From contig VZSF01006711.1 of assembly GCA_013398295.1 (NCBI GenBank), forward strand, positions 186,001-250,000: a stretch of DNA of 64,000 nt, written 5' to 3'. The position numbers and the translations under genes were made by a program. Positions within the stretch are counted from its first letter, which is position 1. Each line of letters opens with the position of its first letter. Shown here in pieces: positions 35,167 through 46,659 of this stretch. This DNA comes from Chionis minor. Its lineage: Eukaryota > Chordata > Aves > Charadriiformes > Chionididae. The notes under the pieces are model-generated. The model worked only from the letters and a program-made list of their open reading frames with translations. It searched no databases and was not told the origin of the DNA.

Positions 35167-38119
35167 GTAAACAAGCACTCCATCTGTCCTCAGGCAGGGG
35201 AGGACGCAACCCTTGACCACTGTACAGCCAGGGACAGGACACGCTACCTGTCCACAATAAGGAATTTTCCCCATTACTTTTCACCGTCTCATAGTAAAAG
35301 CAGAAATACAGCTTATACTCAAACAATTATCAACAGCAATTATTTTTGCAGTTATCATGATTTTTCACTGAGGTTTGGTCTCACACAGTGAGCCCATCTC
35401 CTACTCACCTCAATGTTCAGAAAGCTCCCCTTACCTTAAGCGGGTGTTGAGGATTTATCGTGTTTGTACCCCTTTGATGCTGGAAGCATTACTAGCCCCC
35501 ATCACCCTTGTGTTTTTCTTCATCCTCATTATTTAAGGGAACTTCTTCCACCTGATCCAGGCAAAAGCCTTTCATTTAGCAGCTGGAGAGCAAAGTTAAT
35601 TTGCTCATATCAAAGGGCTTCACAAAGCCACAATTAAAAATACATCCTCCCAATTATAGTCGCATTCTCAGAACTGCAAACAGGTGAGACAGAAACAGGG
35701 CAAGTATCCCCTGCACCAGGTTCCTCTCCGATGCCTGTCCAAGGTGGGGATCCTGCCTCCTGCCAAGGCCAGCACACAGAAAACAGCAGAGGCGGCCTCT
35801 GGGGGAAAAATAAAGTGATGGAAACCATCTCTTCATAAGATACTGTATGAGCCTTCGACCACATTTTGTTATCCCAGATGTGTATTCTCAGATGCGCTGC
35901 CTCAGACCCGCTTTTCCAAAGATAAAATCTTTTTATTTTGGAAAGCCTCAAGTACCTTCAGCAGCCCCAGAGCCGAGAGAAACACAGGAGGTTTGCATGT
36001 CCTTGGGCACAGGCTAGATGTGTACTCCATGACAGCCTTCCGTGAGGGCTGCCTTGTGGGGTGTGCTGCAATCACAGAACTCCGACATGATATTCTTAAT
36101 AAGCGCTACTGAAAGGGACTATATCCAGTAGGATCATGTGGTATGGTATTCTGCTTACTAGAATTACTCACAAAGCCAACCATGTGTTCTGTTTTGTTTT
36201 TAAATTAAATTTTGTCTTTTATTTTAATTTTAATCTTGTTTTGCCTGCTGTTACACCATCTGGGAACGACTTTGCAAGGAAACTTCTGCACTGGAGAGGA
36301 AAGAAAAACTTATCAGAACTTGCTTCTCTTTTATGTCACAGTATCATAAAGATCTCCATAATGCACTTCCCTCTGGTAATGATCCGTATAGCCAGGAGGC
36401 AATTTCCAGGCTTGAGTCCAAGCACAGAAAGCTTAACACTTCTGTATTAACCTTTAGCACAGCTCTGACTATGCTGCACTTCTCAGCTCACACAGTTTCC
36501 CACAAAGAGTCACAATTCTCCTGGATCAAGAAGAAGGAAAAAGCCAGACCTGAGTCCTGCTGCCTTTCAGGCAAAGCCTGGGACTCTTCCCGCTTAGTTT
36601 GAGGGTGATTTTAGCACCATCTTGAGATTTACAACCAGGATTTCATATATTTCTTCATCTTTCATGATTGGGAATGATCTCGTGGTAGTTTTTCATTTTT
36701 CCCTGGGGTAACCAGTGAAATACTTTCCACTTTATCGTTAAAAAAGGAGATAGAATTCTTTATTTTTTAAAGCTACTTTCCAATTTTGTTCTGAATGCTT
36801 CATCTAGTAGCCAAGTGAAGGGGAGCACTCAGCAGAGATTTTACTTAGAACCTGCCTACTCCAAAGAAATGTTTTGTGTGTCCAACTTGACATCTAATGT
36901 TGAAAGAGCTGCTTTGGCAGCACGTGAATCCGAGGAGCAACTGTAGACTGGGAGATGGGAATGGAAAGAAGACATGCCAGTGTCAATAGTTCCTAAACCT
37001 GTGACACTCCTCCAAGAGAGACCTTGCCAACACAGCTTTTGCCACAGGACACAGTGAAATCCCCTTCAGATGCTTTTAAGCAACAAGAGTTAATCACTGT
37101 CCATCAGTGCCGGCCCTGCACCAATAAACTGTTAGAGCCTTTTCTGAGACATTTTTAGCCTCGTTTCCCAAGAAAGCTGGATCTATGTTGCAATGCTGCC
37201 TATGTCAGTCCTCCCAGCCCAATTTTCCGAAGATTTTTCTAAACAGTTGGCTAAATTTCAACTGAGTTTGAGAAAGGAGTAGGTGTTTTATAGGTATGTG
37301 GTTATGTCTTCCGGCTCCTGAAGATCACAGGCAGGACTGAGGAAAGAGACCTAAACTAACACCCACCAGAGAAAAAGCTTGAACACGTTGTTATCCTTTC
37401 TTTTTTCAGCAGCTGATGGGCTAAACCTCGCTCAGAAGCAGCGTGCAGCCTCTCAGCTTGCTAATAGCTACGGGACGAAGGACAGCAATGGAGATGTCAG
37501 CAGGATGAGACTGTAACGGACACTGACTGGGGACAGAATAGTGTGGAAACTCACATAAAAACCAGGCTTGATAATATTCAGTGTTTCTACTGTCCTGTGG
37601 TAGGCCCCTGTTTGATAAACCAAAGGTTTTGTATAGTCATGTTATCTCCAGGAGCTGCGAAACATTAGATATCACAGGGCTCACCAAGGCGAACAACAAG
37701 TACTGCCTACGCCTGATGCACTTGCTCCTCTGCACTTATTTTCCTCCTTCTGGGCCTTAAAAAAAAAAAAAACAATTAAAAATTAAAAATGCGGTGGTCT
37801 CCTTTGCATCAGCTTCAGAGGAAGACCCATCAGTTTACCAGCGCTGAAATTAACCTTTGTAAGTGTTCTCTTCATTAAAGCACAAGAGGCATATAAGGAG
37901 GGAGGGGGAAAAAAAGATCAGGTAGACTTCAACTTGCAGGGCTGACAGTCTTGGCCATCAAATTGCCCTCCAAAAACTGGAACACAGATCTACGTTGGGT
38001 ACCGAGTTGTTTTACTACTTAGCCCTGAAGGGTGCTGTAAGAGCCAACAGGTTGCCAGCATGCTCCCGCCGAACACTGCGCACAGGAGAAAGGGAGCACT
38101 GATTAAGGGGACGTTCAGC
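35167..38119. other. No gene recognised; contains A-rich tract
   Basis: Non-coding-looking DNA. An A14 run and AATTAAAAATTAAAAAT low-complexity sequence lie at 37759-37790. Confidence 0.5.
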
Positions 38120-38205
38120 ATGTGTGAGTTGTGTTTATGTCACTGAGTATCCCTGAGCAAGTCGTGCCACATTTGCACGCCTCACTTTCCCTACCAGTAA
38201 CTAGC
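38120..38205 (+). mobile_element. MIR-like SINE scrap, sense
   Basis: The run gtatccctgagcaagtcgtg, then ccac, then gcctcactttccctaccagt follows the MIR core pattern (gggcaagtcact... then cctcagtttccccatctgt). It is short and diverged, and the assignment is by eye. Confidence 0.35.
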
Positions 38206-41200
38206 AGTTACTAACAAGTTCTCCTGAGCTTAGTGTTATACCTTGAGGAATGTTGGAAGAAATCCGCTCCAGTTCCTCATGAAAATTAGGTCCTGATTGA
38301 AGTTAAGCAGCACACAGACAGACGTAAACTACAATAAACTAGTCAGGGATAGACTTGCCACAGCTACCAAACCAGCACATTGCAGGCGTGTCATTCCAGG
38401 AGACGGATCTTTCCATTCTCCCACACCTGCATGTACCATCAGCAAGTATTTCTGTGCTCCCCAGCTCCTGACAGAAGTCCCTTCAGGGGGGACAGCAAAG
38501 CTGAAGTCAGACCTTTTCCCTTTTCCGCCAGACTAAGAGCACTTGAACTGGCACTTCTGCTTGCTTCTGGGCACTTGCACTTGTGGGGCCCACGTACACT
38601 TTCATGGATGGTCTGTTTTCCAGAGGGAAAAACCAGAAGCTCTTTCTTGAAAATAATTTTTTTCCCTTCTTGAATGCCACCATGGTGCCTTGTGGGAGGG
38701 AGGCACGATCCGTGCACTTTGCTGCACCGCTCCAACACAGAGGACGGCCGGTCCCACAGTGCAGCACCGGCTGTTTGCCATGCTGGCATCCCAGCACACC
38801 AGGTCAACCACTGATGGACACCAACTAGCTGAGAACATTGACCTGGAGGAGAACAGGGGGAATCTGAACTAGAGACACGCTGCTGACGGGGAGGTTTGGA
38901 GCTGGGATGGCCCTAAACCGTTCCCTTGCCCTCCCTCACGCTTCAGTTTTCAACTGAACCCCAGCAGCATGTTATTTTAGTGCACCCAGTTTCTCCCTCA
39001 TAAAAAAATGCTTTATGAACGTTTTGCATAATCAATACAATTTTCTGTTGCTTTCAAAAGGACTCGACCAGCATCACAGGGAGAAATTGAGGTCAGTTCA
39101 CTATCTATACCAGAAAGGCATCATCTTCAATAAATATTAGTGTACAGTGACTGCTCTGGCAACCTCTGTTGAAATACCATGGAATTTACAGCATATATTT
39201 AATTTGCAGGTTTGTCCATTTTCCCGTAAGGCTTTTTAAATAGGTATCTAATATTTATATCTGCATATACAGTACTTTGCTGGAAGCGATTAAGCATATA
39301 TAATGAGACAAAAATAAAATGCATTTACTTTGTTTCATTTTGAATGACTCAGTATATGTTGTGATTTCTGTTTATAAACACTGCTTTCTGCTTCGGAGTT
39401 TCCACAAAAGGTTCATTAGTTATAACGCGTTATCATTCTAGAAATGCTCCCTATGTGAGGCAAGGAGAAGGAACAAGGTCAAGATGCTGTTGCAAGGCTT
39501 CTTCTGGAAAAATTATGTTGGTTTATTAAAGTCGTAATCCATGCTGCGAACTTATATCAGCACAGCTCTTCAGATACACCAGCTCCCGAGTAAGAATAAA
39601 ATGCCCCTTGCCACGAGTTCAATACCGCGTGCACAAACATTTGTGCACATCAGCATCGGAGTCATTCTGGCCACTTTGGGGGCAGAGGTGGAAAATCTCA
39701 CCCTGCACATATTTTTTTGCTGATAGTGCATTCTCTGAGCAAGAGAACGGCACGAAGCCATGTGACTCACCAGGCCACCGCATGAAACTATGACACCAAT
39801 TTGTGCCTATGGCCTGGGATCAACCCATTGAGCAAACGCCTGGAAAGAGACTAAAATAGAAGTAGGAAAACAAATGAACTGGAGGCAGGATGCAAGTCCT
39901 TCAGATGCACTGGCTTCGGTCACCGGGCTTCTCATCTCATGGCAGAGAAAGAGATAAGAAACTAATAGATAATGAACTAATAACGTCATACACAAATACA
40001 GAATACAGTAATATAATTTTTGGGGGTGACTCTGAAAGACCGTTGATTGGTTTCACAGTAGATGAAAGTGTATCTCCACAGGGGTTTCCTGAGCAATTAC
40101 GTGAGTGCCTAGAAATTGCCCCTTTGCCAGGAGAGCGTTCCAAAAGACACCCCTGTTCTGGGTATGGATTTCCACAGACTTACAAACAATGCCTCGCTCC
40201 CAGTGCTGCTGCAGAGAGCCTGGATGATTAGGGCATGGGCTTTACAGTGGCACAGAACACAACAGCTGATGCTTGGAAATAGATTTCCCACCCTTTTTTT
40301 TTTTTTTTTTTTTTGGTATCTGTACAACATCGTATCACAGTTTAGTCATTGTTTCTGTAAGAAACCTCAGGTCAAGATCCCAAAATGCAGATTCTCATGA
40401 CCACAGAACACTCGCAAGCCAAAGCCCCAGACTTTTGCTGTCTGCTCTTATCTCCAGCCCTTTCCTTTCACCACTTCTCTTCTGGATTCTGGCTTGCCAC
40501 CAGGAATTTTGCAATACTTTCCCTCTTCCACTACCAGCTACCCCTCTCCTCTTCCTGCTCTGGGACAAGGAGCCACACAGCTTGGCACAGCCAGTCCCTA
40601 GTGAACAATCCGTGCCTCTCTGAGGGGCAAGAAGTTGCAGCCAACTGGCCTCCTAAAAGTACAGTGAAGAACGCAGCCTCCTCTCTTGAAGGAGAAGGTA
40701 TGTAGGACAGTGGGATTCATGGATATGGATGGAGAAAAAAGCCAAGAAGGAACAAGTGACCCAGGAGGGCAAGATGGAAGGAAATGTCTTCTGGTAGTGA
40801 CAGACACAGAAATGGGAGAATAGCATCAGAGGGGAGGAACACTGGCAACAAAGACAGCTAAAGGAAGGGGCACGTTGCTCATGCAAAAGGCAACTTACAG
40901 GGCTGGAAGCAAACGTTATTGGAGAAGTGAGTCCAAGAACCAGGTTTATTTATGCCCTGTGGAGTTTCCCCTGCTATTTCCGATGAAATAGCATCAGGGA
41001 GGAGTCACAAGCCACGCCACGCTCGCACCCTTCAGCCCACTCACACCCCACCAGCAAACGCAGCGAGTGTGGCTGAGCTGCCACTCAGCCCGGGACCTGC
41101 TCTAAAACCTACCTGGGGACAATTTTGCCCTTTCCAGTCTCTGACTCATTGTTTGTGCGGTAACTGCATTACATGAGCCCATGTGAAAACACAGTAACAG

Positions 41201-42299
41201 CCACTGCAGTAAGTACTGACGCGAGATAACTGCTTTGTTCATTTTTTATGAGGCTATCTGCCCAGGAGTGCTTATTCTAAGTAAAGGACCCCCAGGAGCA
41301 AGGTTTCAGAAGCATATGGTCAATGTAAAGCATTAGATGGGTTTTTTTCTGAAACATGTGTATAATGATCACCTTCCTCCATCCCAGAAGCCAGCTTAGC
41401 CCAGTTACTCCTGCCCTGAAAGAAATATTCATTTTAAAATGTATGGCAAGGGAAAAGATTTTTACAGGCAACCTGCAGTTAGGTACCAGAATCCCACAAC
41501 ACGTCAGGAGATGGACTTACGATGCTTCTGCGTAGTCTCTGAATTTGCCTTTATGTGATTTAAAAAAACATATCCTTTTTCCTAACTACCGCTTGGCTTT
41601 GTTACTTTTTAAAAGCAGCAGAGCTCACCAAGAGTATGGGAAAGGGAATAGACCCAATATGTTCTGTAACCTAAGCTTCTGAAGAACAATTTTTAAAGCC
41701 ACCTTTTTTTCCATAGATTTCAGATGCATATTAAGACATTTTGCAGATGAACATTTTTCAAAGTTACCAGGGGGGGAAAAAAACCCCAAAGCAATAACTT
41801 ATCTTTTGAGTTAAAAATCCCAAATATGACAAATTGCAACAGCAACTGTGTCTTCTACCAAAATCCCCAAAAGAAACAAGAATTGGACAGAAGAAGGAAG
41901 GGTGGAAATGATAGCATGGACATTTCAGGCACAGAATACTCTTGATATGTTTCAGGCACAGCACAGACAGAAGCATTTATAGAAGATTCAGAAAACAGAA
42001 CATTCCCCACTTAGTCACTTGAAGGGAGGTATTACAGGATTCAGCTCCTGGAGTCATGTGATTACAAATGCTGTTGCTGCCAACACTAATTTTCCAGTGC
42101 TTGCAACTGCAAAGAAACCTTCAAAAAGCATTTCATTTTTTTTTGGAATACTATGTCTGCCTCATTGCAAGTCCGCAAAGAATTAGGAAAAAACCCTGCT
42201 CTGTGCCAATAGCTATATATAAATGATGTATGAATATTTATATATGTGTGGTCAGATTTGTCTGGAGTCAGCAAGCAGCCATCCTGCCTGCAGAGCTTT
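38206..42299. other. No gene recognised; poly-T at 40294-40314
   Basis: About 4 kb of non-coding-looking DNA. A very AT-rich part at 39180-39400 has several AATAAA and TAAT motifs. Overlapping chance frames at 38297-38870 and 40116-40705 have no recognisable domain. Confidence 0.5.
40294..40314. repeat. Poly-T tract (T21)
   Basis: Twenty-one uninterrupted T between ccc and gg. It is the only pure run this long that is not broken by an N. Confidence 0.95.
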
Positions 42300-42600
42300 G
42301 AGATCCTTCCAGATGATAAGTATTAATAAAGAAAGGTATAGTAGCATTATCATTATTTTCCACTTTATTTCTTTAATTTAATTTCATGCTTCACTTTTGT
42401 TCTGTTGGTGTTTTGCGTGCTGGAACATTTGTAATCATTCATTATTCTGGTTGATAGAGAATGCATAATGTTTTAGGAGCGATACGACATTTACATTCAC
42501 TTATGAGTTATTAGATGTCTTCTTATAAGCGATGAAGAATGTCAGAGCTTGACATCTTGTATTTTGCATATCAACTAAGTTTTCTTTTGTAGCTTCGTCT
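42300..42600. promoter_or_regulatory. AT-rich stretch, possible conserved non-coding element
   Basis: A stretch of about 300 bases rich in TAAT, ATTA and TGCATAATG-type motifs (homeodomain and POU-like). It is low in CpG and free of simple repeats. Such composition is common in vertebrate enhancers conserved between species, but it is also common by chance in AT-rich DNA. Conservation cannot be judged from one sequence. Confidence 0.15.
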
Positions 42601-43190
42601 CAGTTATTCACTATCAATACTCTTACCCTGGGATAGAAGCAATCACACCAACTTCATAACATGTACAGAAATAGTAATTACAGCATCCAGGCAATAACTT
42701 AGATTCTGCACGTACAATACAGATGCAAGACATGATTCTGCATCTCTGTTCACGTGACTGTTGTCTTAAAAGTCGAGGAACCCACTCCTGGGAGAAAATA
42801 CTACTCAAAGTTGTAAAAACAGGTCTTGAACGTAAAGTAAAATTATAGTACTATTTAACTATCAGTTATAAGCTGGAACCTAGAGAGTAAAGAAATGGGT
42901 AGCTTTTTCACTTAATAAAATATTACTGTCATTACCAACCCCGAAGATGGTTATTAAAAACCTTGGGCAGCTGCTAGTTCTCTGCAGCCTGCTGCTCACA
43001 GCACCTCCCTGTCTCAGGAGAGCCGGTAACCCCGCATGCCCTGACAACTGGCAGTGCATTCTGCAGGGGAGGATTAATCCCAACCCAAGCCAGTGGCCGG
43101 TGCTGCAGACGTGCTTTGTGGGGACATCACCATTTCCTGATTAAGGTACCGCCTCCATTCCTACGAGGTCCCGTAACAAGGGGTTAGAGA
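42601..43190. other. No gene recognised
   Basis: Unique-looking DNA between the AT-rich stretch and the CR1. Confidence 0.5.
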
Positions 43191-43486
43191 TCATAGAATC
43201 ACAGAATGGTTTAGGTTGGAAGGGACCTTGCAGATCATCGAGTTCCAACCCCCCTGCCATAGGCAGGGACGCCTCCCACTAGACCAGGTTGCCCAAGGCC
43301 ACATCCAGCCTGGCCTTCAACACCTCCAGGGATGGGGGGCCTCAACAACCTCTCTGGGCAACCTGTTCCAGTGCCTCACCACCCTCAAAGTCAAAAATTT
43401 CTTCCTAATGTTTAATCTAAACCTGCCCTCTTCCAGTTTAAAGCCATTCCCCCTCGTCCTTTCACTACATGCCCTAGTAAAAAGTC

Positions 43487-43538
43487 ATAGAATCATAGAA
43501 TCACTTGGGTTGGAAGAGACCTTCAAGATCATTGAGTC
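43487..43538 (-). mobile_element. Nested 52-bp CR1 3' tail inserted in an older CR1
   Basis: This 52-base insert reads atagaatcatagaatcactt, then gggttggaagagaccttcaa, then gatcattgagtc. It splits the host CR1 exactly between aaaaagtc and cttcccctgc. The tetramer agtc is present at both edges (43483-43486 and 43535-43538). The insert matches the tail of the CR1 at 55207 with one visible difference over about 46 bases, so both come from the same younger subfamily. An insertion this short is extreme 5' truncation; template switching or gene conversion are alternatives. Confidence 0.85.
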
Positions 43539-43780
43539 CTTCCCCTGCTCTCCTGTAGGCCCCCTTTAGGTACTGGAAGACCTCAATAAGGTCTCCCCGG
43601 AGCCTTCTCTTCTCCAGGCTGAACAGCCCTAACTCTTTCAGCCCCTCCTCATAGGAGAGGTGCTCCAGCCCTTGGACCATCCTGGTGGCTCTCCTCTGGA
43701 TACGCTCCAGCAGGTCCATGTCCTTCTTATGTTGGGGACTCCAGAGCTGGATGCAGTACTCCAGGTGGGGTCTCCCTGCA
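43539..43780 (-). pseudogene. CR1 ORF2 C-terminal remnant
   Basis: On the minus strand an open stretch reads [15 protein letters not shown], then [17 protein letters not shown], then [17 protein letters not shown]. This is the conserved region just after the CR1 polymerase domain. The frame then runs into the nested insert and ends without the native terminus. It is a non-functional remnant. Confidence 0.8.
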
Positions 43781-45274
43781 GATATTCGCATGCCAACCTC
43801 ACATCCCAAAGTCTGGCAGACATTGGAGTGTCTCTAGATGGTATCTCTTACCCCCTCCAAGAAGCTCACTTCCAAAAGAAAGCCAGATTTCTGCTTTGGT
43901 CCCATGGCCTTTCAATAGCGCAAAAAGCCGCACTGTAAAAAATTTCCTGTAGCCTGTGTATATAGTGTCCACCTTCTCCTCCGGGTTAATAGGCCTAAAA
44001 TTTTCATCAGGAGCATGTAAATACATAGCGTCAGGAAGCAAAACTGTGCGTAAACACAGCACACTGCTCCCTTTATCTCCCTCTGTCCCTGAACGGCGCA
44101 TGGAGGAAGAAGCAGCGTTTCGAGTCTCTCTGTGTATTACCACTGACTCTTAGTGAGACTGATAAACCAGCTCCATCCACGTCCTCGCTCCAGAGTGCCA
44201 GGAGACAAGCAACGCTTCGACACAAGTCATTTTTCCATGTCAAGCAATTTTCTACAACCTGCTCAGCTGCTATGTGTCTTTGATTTGAGCCACCGCTCCT
44301 CCTAAAAGAAGCGCTAGAGCATCCTTTCCCAAGGCTGTGGGATGCTGTACGCAGTTTCGTGTTGCATTCATCATAGATAGAAACATGACAAACAATGGTG
44401 TGAAAGCTGTTAGTGAAAAAAACAGGCAAATAACAAACTGACGGAAGGAAGGAACACACGAAGGGGGAAGTCAGGAAAGCAGCTACATGGGATAACATTC
44501 TTGTCAAGCAGGTTATATCCAGGTAAACCTTTTTCACTGCTATTTAGGTATTGAAAAGGCTTTTCTGTCCAAGCCATTGTTGGCAATAGCTCTCCCTAAT
44601 TTTGTACCAAAAGGTGGCAGCAGTCTGACCACCTTTAATCTGATTGTCCCTGTTCCTGCTTCTGTTTCCCAAGACACTGTAGAGAAAAGGACCTATGAAC
44701 CACAGCTTTCAGAGTCAAGCAAACTTTTCCAAATGTTCCCACGAACTTACACCCCATTAAATTAACTTTTGCCCTTTCATAGGTTGCTTGGAGGTTTTTT
44801 TAATCCGTATTTTGAGGAGCACTTTACAAGCAACCTTATTCAACCAGAGGTTACATCACATCTACAGACAGCAAATTGGCAGCCTGTAGGTCCAGAGAAT
44901 ACAAGAAGGGTGGACCATTCAATAAAGGAGCAGAAGCGGTAATGCAGATAAGCTATTAGCACTCTTTCAAAATTAAATGAAGCAAAATGGTTTCAAACAC
45001 TGCCATTCAATATGAAAAAGAGGTCAAGGGCAAACATCATTTAAAAAAAGAAAACCCAAAACAAACAAAACCACACACAACACAACAAATCAAAAAAAGA
45101 AACCCTCAGGAAATTATTTTGAAAAATGGACCCCAATGGGAACACGCACTGATCCAAAATTAGGGAACAGCCCAAGCTTGTTAAGCAGACAGCCCACTGA
45201 AAATTCATCTTTAATTCAGATTTAGCTAGAAGCTCATGTGCAATTGTGAAACATGTGGTAAAAGGATTAATGTG
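43781..45274. other. No gene recognised
   Basis: A 154-codon minus frame at 44073-44537 has no recognisable domain, and its length is within chance for the window. An A/C-rich tract at 45043-45105 is listed separately. Confidence 0.5.
45043..45105. repeat. A/C-rich low-complexity tract
   Basis: AAAAC, ACAAAC, CACACAACACAAC and A-run units without G over most of about 60 bases. Confidence 0.85.
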
Positions 45275-45896
45275 CCCAGGTGGCCAAAAAGGCCACCAGT
45301 ATCCTCACCTGTATCAGACATAGTGTGGCCAGCAGGACTGGGGCAGTGATGGTCCCCCTGGACTCAGCACTGATGAGGCCCCACTGCAAATATTGTGTCC
45401 GCTTTTGGGTCCCTCACTCCAAGAAGGACATTGAGGGGCTGGAGTGTGACCAGAGAAGGGCAATGGAGCTGGTGAGGGGTCTGGAGCACAAGTCCTGTGA
45501 GGAGCGGCTGAGGGAACTGGGGTTGTTCAGCCTGGAGAAGAGGAGGCTGAGGGGAGACCTTCTCACTCCCTGCAGCTCCCTGAAAGGAGGGTGTAGCCAG
45601 GGGGAGCTGGTCTCTTCTCCCAAGGAACAGGTGATAGGGCAAGAGGAAACAACCTCAAGTTGCACCAGGGGAGGTTTAGATTGGATATGAGGAAAAAACT
45701 TCTTCATGGAAAGGGTTGTCAAGGACTGGAACAAGCTGCCCAGGGCAGTGGTGGAGTCGCCGTCCCTGGAGGTATTTCCCATCTGGGCAGATGAGGTGCT
45801 GAGGGACATGGGTTAGGGGTGGGTTTTGCAGTGCTGGGTTGATGGTTGTACTTGGTGATCTTAAAGGTCTCTTCCTACCCGGGTGATTCTGCGATT
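45275..45896 (+). mobile_element. CR1 LINE 3' fragment, longest copy in the window
   Basis: Sense CR1 of about 620 bases. It starts in ORF2 at aggtggccaaaaaggccacc and runs through cactccaagaaggacattga and gaggagcggctgagggaact to the 3' UTR tail gatcttaaaggtctcttcct, ending gattctgcgatt. It is the same J-type family as the copies at 20, 32 and 55 kb. No long poly-A follows, as expected for CR1, whose tail is a short repeat. No target duplication is visible. Confidence 0.96.
45280..45690 (+). pseudogene. CR1 ORF2 C-terminal remnant, frameshifted
   Basis: The first 105 or so codons follow CR1 ORF2: [18 protein letters not shown], then a conserved [18 protein letters not shown], then [15 protein letters not shown]. 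After about GGCSQG (near 45595-45605) the native frame is lost, and the open frame continues in the wrong register to a stop at 45690. It encodes only the post-polymerase C-terminus, so there is no activity. The ATG at 45280 is incidental. Confidence 0.85.
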
Positions 45897-46547
45897 AATA
45901 GCACATGCACTGACAGCCCCTCATTTGGCACCAGGGTGATCACGCCACTGACAGTGTGGGGTGACAGAAATCATAATCTTTTGGCGACAGACCATCCTGG
46001 ATATGTATTCATGCAAAACAGGAAAACAATTCTGAATTCTAAACAGTTGATTTTATAATTATAATGATATATATCTCTCTCCATTCAGAGAGGCATTGCT
46101 TTGCCCTATTTGTTGTTGGTTCATGTTCTACTTGAAAGCAGCAGAAGCAGCAGTCCCAAGCCCAAGTATAAAATTCCGCACCATTGTTCAGCCACAGGAT
46201 TAACTAATATATTCAGCTCTATTTTGTTCACGGAATCAGTTCACAAGTTGTGCTTGAAGAGCCTAAGCTGAAAACCTGACCTTGTAAAAATATATGTACA
46301 TATATTTCTGAACTGACTGTTGCAGGCAAAAGAGGTCTAAGCCAAGAATTTCCCTAGAGTTCATTTAGTTTGAGTATTAGCTACTTGATCAGTCACCTAA
46401 TACTACATTTGTACTCACATTTGGTACTGGACATGTTGCAAAGCTGTGCAGAATCTACCAAGATCGCATGATGGGCACCCAAGTGCTTCTCGTAGAGATT
46501 TGTACGTACAGTTGCATGTCATTTCTTGTAACTCCCATTAATATTCA
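45897..46547. other. No gene recognised
   Basis: AT-rich unique-looking DNA. Confidence 0.5.
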
Positions 46548-46659
46548 TATGCTCCTTTTCTCACAGAAGTTCTCACAAACAATATCTACTCCTATGAATG
46601 CTGATGAGGAATGGACAGAAAGGATCAGAAATAACTTACCAGAAAATTTGTTATTTTGA
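46548..46659 (+). other. Weak candidate terminal exon
   Basis: A good acceptor-like sequence (tatgctccttttctcacag) ends at 46566. It is followed by 30 open codons reading KFSQTISTPMNADEEW, then TERIRNNLPENLLF, then TGA at 46657-46659. The peptide has a charged, protein-like composition, but I know no family for it and there is no clear polyadenylation signal just downstream. Chance is a real alternative. Confidence 0.1.

Larger units (their letters stand above)
43191..43780 (-). mobile_element. CR1 LINE 3' half, hosting a nested CR1 tail
   Basis: Inverted CR1. tcatagaatcacagaatggt (3' end) leads through ggcagggacgcctcccacta, a block ending in ctctgggcaacctgttccag, and tttcactacatgccctagta. 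After an interruption at 43487-43538 it continues with cttcccctgctctcctgtag, through the ORF2 C-terminus to ctccaggtggggtctc. The interruption is itself a CR1 3' tail and is listed separately. Without it the element is about 538 bases. The right boundary marks 5' truncation. The subfamily differs from the J-type copies at 20, 32, 45 and 55 kb. Confidence 0.95.

Noticed and set aside
36905..36950. ctttggcagcacgtgaatcc resembling the start of U6 snRNA
   Set aside because: Only the ggcagcac core matches; the following U6 sequence and terminator are absent.
44073..44537. 154-codon minus-strand open frame
   Set aside because: A rough estimate gives a few frames of this length by chance in 64 kb; no motif and no promoter or poly-A support.
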